Below are positions 14,944-17,938 of a stretch of 17,938 bases of DNA, one piece after another. The translations under genes were made by a program, and so were the position numbers. A model generated the notes under the pieces. It was not told where the DNA came from. It did no database searches and saw nothing but the letters and a program-made list of their open reading frames with translations. How positions within the stretch are numbered: position 1 is the stretch's first letter; each line of letters starts with the position of its first letter. The stretch spans positions 1-17,938 of the forward strand of contig JBGQGW010000047.1 in the NCBI GenBank assembly GCA_041497605.1, in the 5' to 3' direction. The stretch is from JBGPTK01 sp041497605. GTDB taxonomy: Bacteria; Acidobacteriota; Terriglobia; Acidiferrales; UBA7541.

Positions 14944-16095
14944 GTGGAAATCGAACGGCCGGAGTGGTTGGACCAGATGGCAGGGGTGCTCGAGACGCTG
15001 AACGAAGGCGTCTTGATCCGCGACGACTGCAACCACATCCTGTTTGTGAACGAGCGCTTTACCGAGATGACCGGATTTTCCGCCGAAGAAATGGTCGGGC
15101 ACGCTCCCGCCGAATTTTATCCTGGGGAAGACCAGGATTTTCTTTTTCAACAGATGAGGCACGGCGAGACAGCGGGAAGCAATCGTTTCGAATTCTATTT
15201 GCCGGAGAAAAAAGGCGGGCGTCTTCCGGTGATGATCAGCGGCCGGCAACTGGAAGATCCGGAGGGCCGGCTGTTCGCCATCATCACCGCCACCGATATC
15301 TCGGAGCAGAAGCGAACCGAGGAGCAGCTTCGGAATGCGAATGCGGAACTCGAAGCGCGGCACCGGGAAATCGAGATGGAACTGGCCCTGGCTGCCCGCG
15401 TGCAGCAGAGCCTGGCGCCCCAGGGTCTGGTGTGGGGCGGCGTGGCGGTGGAAACATTTTATCTCCCGGTGCGGACAATCGGCGGCGACTTCGGCCTGGT
15501 GAGCCCGGCGGGAACAAAATTTCTGAACCTGATGGTGTGCGATGTTTCCGGCCACGGAATCAGCTCGGCGCTGATGGCCAACCGGATTTATTCGGAAACG
15601 ATGTCGCATCTGGAGCGTGGCACAGAGCTGGGAGAAATGTTGCGGGAGTTGAATCGCTTCGTGCTGCAAAATCTGCACACGTCCGGTTTCTATTTTTCCG
15701 TGGCGGTGGCGCGGCTCGATGGCGCGGGCCGCAAGATGAGCTTTGCCGGCGCGGGGCATCCTCCGGCGATGATCGTGCAGCCGAATGGCTCCATCCGCCT
15801 GCTCAAATCGCGCAGCATGATTCTGGGCGCGCTCGACGGAGCCGTGGGCCCGGACGCCGCCGAAGAAATCGATCTCGAACAGGGAGACCGCATCGTGCTT
15901 TACACCGACGCGCTGAACGAGGCATTCGATCGCCACGGCGAAATGCTGGGCATCCAGGGCCTCGAGGATATTGTTCGCATGACCCGGCGGCTGCCGCTGG
16001 GCGAAATGAAAGTTTCCATTCTTCAAAAAATCGAAACGTGGCGGCACGGGCCGCCCGCGGACGATACTTCTCTCGTGCTTGCGGAAGTCCTGTAA
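14944..16095 (+). CDS. PAS domain-containing SpoIIE/PP2C-family serine phosphatase
   Basis: The product has 383 residues from GTG 14944, preceded by GAAGGAGGGAGAA, a strong ribosome site. Residues ~8-122 form a PAS domain (LNEGVLIRDDCNHILFVNER, TEMTGFSAEEMVG, ending ATDISEQKR). A coiled coil (~122-155) connects to the SpoIIE phosphatase at ~156-383. Its metal-binding aspartates are all present: GGDF (Asp182), DVSGHG (Asp200), YTDALNE (Asp322) and ADDTS (Asp373/374). GHPPAMI and ILGALD are also typical. Two small deviations are visible: the second Asp of the usual GGDFYD is missing, and TDG is TDA. In RsbU/RsbP-type systems such enzymes dephosphorylate an anti-sigma-factor antagonist. No STAS or anti-sigma kinase gene is in the window. 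It is cytoplasmic by sequence. The downstream SRPBCC gene starts six bases later. Confidence 0.94.
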   Translation: MEIERPEWLDQMAGVLETLNEGVLIRDDCNHILFVNERFTEMTGFSAEEMVGHAPAEFYPGEDQDFLFQQMRHGETAGSNRFEFYLPEKKGGRLPVMISGRQLEDPEGRLFAIITATDISEQKRTEEQLRNANAELEARHREIEMELALAARVQQSLAPQGLVWGGVAVETFYLPVRTIGGDFGLVSPAGTKFLNLMVCDVSGHGISSALMANRIYSETMSHLERGTELGEMLRELNRFVLQNLHTSGFYFSVAVARLDGAGRKMSFAGAGHPPAMIVQPNGSIRLLKSRSMILGALDGAVGPDAAEEIDLEQGDRIVLYTDALNEAFDRHGEMLGIQGLEDIVRMTRRLPLGEMKVSILQKIETWRHGPPADDTSLVLAEVL

Positions 16096-16101
16096 GCAAC
16101 G

Positions 16102-16551
16102 ATGGCCGCACTCGAAATTGTCACGGAGATTTCCGCGCCGCCGAATCTGGTGTCCGCCTTTTTTGTGCCGCAGCGCATGCCGTATTGGTATGGCGCGGAT
16201 ATGGAAAGCTGCTTCGAAGTGGCCGGCGGCGCTTGCGATTTCGCGGCCGGACAAAAAGTGCGGATCAGCGGCACGTTGGGAGCACGCGAAGTTACGCTGA
16301 CCGTGGTGATCGTGCGATACGACCACGGGAAATTTCTCGAGTGGCGTTTTCAGGACGCCTATGGCGTGCGCGGCGTTCAAAGCTGGGAGATTGCGGCCAG
16401 CGCGGCGGGCACTCGCGTGACCATGCGCGACCGCTACGAAATGCCGGGACGAATTGGGCGCATGTTCGATTGGCTGCTCACTCGCCACACCGTCGCCCGC
16501 CGCGATCGCGATTATCTCGCCCGCCTCAAACGCCTCGTCGAGCATCGCTAG
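16102..16551 (+). CDS. SRPBCC (START-like) fold protein
   Basis: The product has 149 residues. ATG 16102 lies six bases after the phosphatase stop, with a weak ribosome site, so translational coupling is likely. The pattern fits the SRPBCC/polyketide-cyclase-like superfamily: a first strand EIVTEISAPPNLVSAFF, WYGADMESCFEV, GGACDFAAGQKVRISGTLGA, strands VTLTVVIVRYDHGKFLEWRF and SWEIAASAAGTRVTMRDRYEM, and a long C-terminal helix (~120-149). Members bind hydrophobic ligands or act as polyketide cyclases; none can be assigned here. Pairing with a PAS-phosphatase could mean that it belongs to the same response, which is inference only. It has no signal peptide or membrane span. Confidence 0.85.
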   Translation: MAALEIVTEISAPPNLVSAFFVPQRMPYWYGADMESCFEVAGGACDFAAGQKVRISGTLGAREVTLTVVIVRYDHGKFLEWRFQDAYGVRGVQSWEIAASAAGTRVTMRDRYEMPGRIGRMFDWLLTRHTVARRDRDYLARLKRLVEHR

Positions 16552-16567
16552 TGAGTCCTGCGAAAAC

Positions 16568-16587
16568 GGGCGCAGCTTGCTGCGCCC
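16568..16587 (-). terminator. GC-rich hairpin between convergent genes, likely tyrS terminator
   Basis: GGGCGCAGC (16568-16576) and GCTGCGCCC (16579-16587) are perfect 9-base inverted repeats around TT. On the minus strand the hairpin is followed by GTTTTC, a short U tract, about 20 bases after the tyrS stop; on the plus strand no T tract follows. The GGGCGCAGC...GCTGCGCCCC(TAC) form also resembles palindromic intergenic repeats that I recall from several soil bacteria, so it could be a repeat copy used as a terminator. Confidence 0.5.
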
Positions 16588-16606
16588 CTACCAGCAACGG
16601 CTCGAG

Positions 16607-17851
16607 TCATTTCACCACAACCTTGACGGGCGGCTTCTTTCCCACTCGCAGGATGTGCTCCCCTTTTTGGTCCATATCCAAAACTTGCGCGGGGTCTGTG
16701 AATTTGTGCCCATCCCACTCAACGGCGCCTTGTTTGATCAGGCGATCTGCTTCCGCTCTTGATTCGACGAGTCCGGCCTTCAACATGATTCGAGATAATT
16801 TCGGATTTCCATTTTCGTCGAATTCAAAGTGTTTCATTTCGGAAGGTAGCTCCCGCTTTGAGTACACGCGCTTGAATTCTTCTTCGGCGCGCTGGGCGGC
16901 TTCTTCGTCGTGGAAATCGGCGATGATGCTGCGCGCCAGCTCCATCTTGGCTTCCATGGGATGGACGATGCCTTGTTTCACCTCTTCGCGCAGCCGCACA
17001 ATCACGCGAGGCTCCAGATCCGTGAGCAGTTCGTAGTAGGACCACATCAGCTCGTCGGAAATCGACATCAGCTTGCCGAACATTTCCGAGGGAGACTCGG
17101 TGATGCCGACATAATTTCCCAGGCTCTTGGACATTTTGCGTTCGCCATCGAGGCCCACCAGGATCGGCATGGTCATGCAAACCTGGGTGGGCTGGCCGTA
17201 CTCGCGCTGGATTTCGCGGCCGATCAGCAAATTGAATTTCTGTTCGGTCGCGCCCAACTCCACGTCGGCTTCGAGCGCCACCGAGTCGTAGGCCACCATC
17301 AGTGGATAAAGCAATTCATGGATGGCGATGGGCTGATTGCCAGAGAGGCGCGAGCGGAAATCTTCGCGCTCGAGCATGCGCGCCAGGCGGTATTTCGAAC
17401 AGAGCTTCACGATATCATAGCTCGTGAGTTTGTCGAGCCACTCGGTGTTGTGGCGAACTTCGGTTTTCTCCGGATCGAGAATTTTGTAAGCCTGCGCGAG
17501 ATACGTTTTGGTGTTGGCGTCCACCTGCTCGCGCGAAAGTTGCGGCCGTGTTTCCGATTGTCCCGAAGGATCGCCCACCAGCGCGGTGAAGTCGCCGATC
17601 AGAAAGATCGCGGTATGGCCCATTTCCTGAAAATGCCGCAACTTGCGCATTACTACGGTGTGGCCCAGATGGAGATCGGGCGAGGTGGGATCGACGCCCA
17701 GCTTGGCGCGCAATGGCTTGCCGGTTTTCAGCGAATTCTCAAGCTTCGCGCGCAATTCGTTTTCGGGGATGATTTCGGCAACGCCCTTGCGCAGCAACGC
17801 GAGCTGTTCGTCCACTGGTTTGAATACCACTTTGCTTTTTGCCTCAGGCAT
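16607..17851 (-). CDS. tyrS: Tyrosyl-tRNA synthetase
   Basis: The product has 414 residues from ATG 17851, with GGAGAAG about 6 bases upstream; the length is normal. This class Ic enzyme joins tyrosine to tRNA-Tyr in the cytoplasm. The HIGH motif is HLGH (61-64) after LGVDPTSPDL, and the second signature is KMSKS (239-243). The KMSKS form marks the TyrZ/TyrS-type-2 branch rather than the E. coli KFGKT form. The central region (HELLYPLMVAYDSVALEADVELG, 178-200) shapes the tyrosine pocket. A C-terminal S4 RNA-binding domain (~345-405, LSRIMLKAGLVESRAEADRLIKQGAV) is complete. The start overlaps the preceding gene by eight bases, so the two are probably cotranscribed. No T-box leader is possible at this junction. 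Confidence 0.98.
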   Translation of the reverse strand: MPEAKSKVVFKPVDEQLALLRKGVAEIIPENELRAKLENSLKTGKPLRAKLGVDPTSPDLHLGHTVVMRKLRHFQEMGHTAIFLIGDFTALVGDPSGQSETRPQLSREQVDANTKTYLAQAYKILDPEKTEVRHNTEWLDKLTSYDIVKLCSKYRLARMLEREDFRSRLSGNQPIAIHELLYPLMVAYDSVALEADVELGATEQKFNLLIGREIQREYGQPTQVCMTMPILVGLDGERKMSKSLGNYVGITESPSEMFGKLMSISDELMWSYYELLTDLEPRVIVRLREEVKQGIVHPMEAKMELARSIIADFHDEEAAQRAEEEFKRVYSKRELPSEMKHFEFDENGNPKLSRIMLKAGLVESRAEADRLIKQGAVEWDGHKFTDPAQVLDMDQKGEHILRVGKKPPVKVVVK

Positions 17852-17938
17852 TCGGCTTCTCCGGAAGAATCAAGACGCGGCGGCCTTCGATGCGATAGCG
17901 TCCTTCGAGCACAATCCGCACCGCTTCGGTGTAAATGC
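17844..17938 (-). CDS. C-terminal end of an unidentified upstream gene (5' part outside window)
   Basis: In the frame read from 17936 leftwards, 30 codons end in TGA at 17846-17844: IYTEAVRIVLEGRYRIEG, then RRVLILPEKPNA. It overlaps the tyrS start by eight bases. The codons look like normal coding sequence (high GC at third positions, alternating hydrophobic residues), and the tyrS ribosome site lies inside it. Too little is visible to name a family. The end could be a beta-hairpin plus short tail. Confidence 0.65.
   Translation of the reverse strand, partial: IYTEAVRIVLEGRYRIEGRRVLILPEKPNA

Noticed and set aside
14866..16545. A 559-codon open frame on the minus strand, antisense to the PAS-phosphatase and SRPBCC genes
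   Set aside because: It mirrors two genes with intact motifs and strong ribosome sites on the plus strand. Its His/Arg/Ala-rich composition is what high-GC antisense frames give, and no domain is visible.
14964..17036. A 690-codon plus-strand frame
   Set aside because: It runs out of frame through the phosphatase, the SRPBCC gene and antisense tyrS; long spurious frames are common at this GC content.

Overview
The window is a stretch of ordinary bacterial chromosome with GC-rich, densely packed genes. The most likely host is an acidobacterium (Acidobacteriota, Terriglobia-like). This rests on the style of the proteins: a very large secreted Asp-box/sortilin-type propeller protein, secreted proteins carrying a 'SLGEIARRLREKKK...' segment, and an ABC-2 exporter pair and LssY_C-type protein of the kind I associate with that phylum. 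No rRNA, tRNA, CRISPR array, transposase or phage gene was seen, so the lineage is an inference from family resemblance only.

Layout, left to right. (1) 1-1101, minus: the N-terminal 367 residues of an acyl-carrier-protein domain fused to a fatty-acyl-AMP-ligase-like adenylation domain, cut by the window edge. (2) 1366-4632, plus: a 1088-residue secreted Asp-box propeller protein, divergent from the first gene. (3) 4633-5192: a structured non-coding stretch with a nested hairpin and two intrinsic terminators, one per strand. (4) 5193-5396, minus: a 67-residue zinc-ribbon protein with its own promoter, a palindrome over the -35 box and its own terminator. (5) 5618-6343, minus: a secreted coiled-coil protein with a Pro/Ala-rich tail. 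(6) 6586-7206, plus: a 206-residue membrane-anchored protein of unknown function. (7) 9732-7262, minus: a two-gene ABC-2 exporter operon with an ATGA overlap. (8) 9962-11047, plus: a multi-pass membrane protein of unknown function. (9) 11072-11824, minus: a secreted LssY_C-domain protein, divergent from (10) 11996-13378, plus: a membrane M48 metalloprotease of the Ste24/CAAX-protease type. (11) 13396-14742, minus: a cytochrome P450. (12) 14944-16551, plus: a PAS-SpoIIE/PP2C phosphatase followed six bases later by a SRPBCC-fold protein. (13) 16607-17851, minus: tyrosyl-tRNA synthetase (tyrS), whose start overlaps the last codons of an upstream gene that runs off the right edge.

The genes do not form one pathway. 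They read as a mosaic of one- or two-gene units in alternating orientation. Three themes recur: envelope and secreted proteins (propeller, coiled-coil protein, LssY_C protein, M48 protease, two membrane proteins, exporter), lipid or secondary metabolism (ACP-adenylation enzyme, P450), and signalling (PAS-phosphatase). Convergent pairs are packed very tightly, with gaps of 17 to 55 bases.

I found no clear new multi-gene system. The items that most merit a second look are the ACP-ligase fusion with an altered phosphopantetheine motif, the autonomously regulated zinc-ribbon mini-gene, the structured intergenic RNA candidate at 4743-4889, the palindrome just upstream of the P450, and the PAS-phosphatase/SRPBCC pair.
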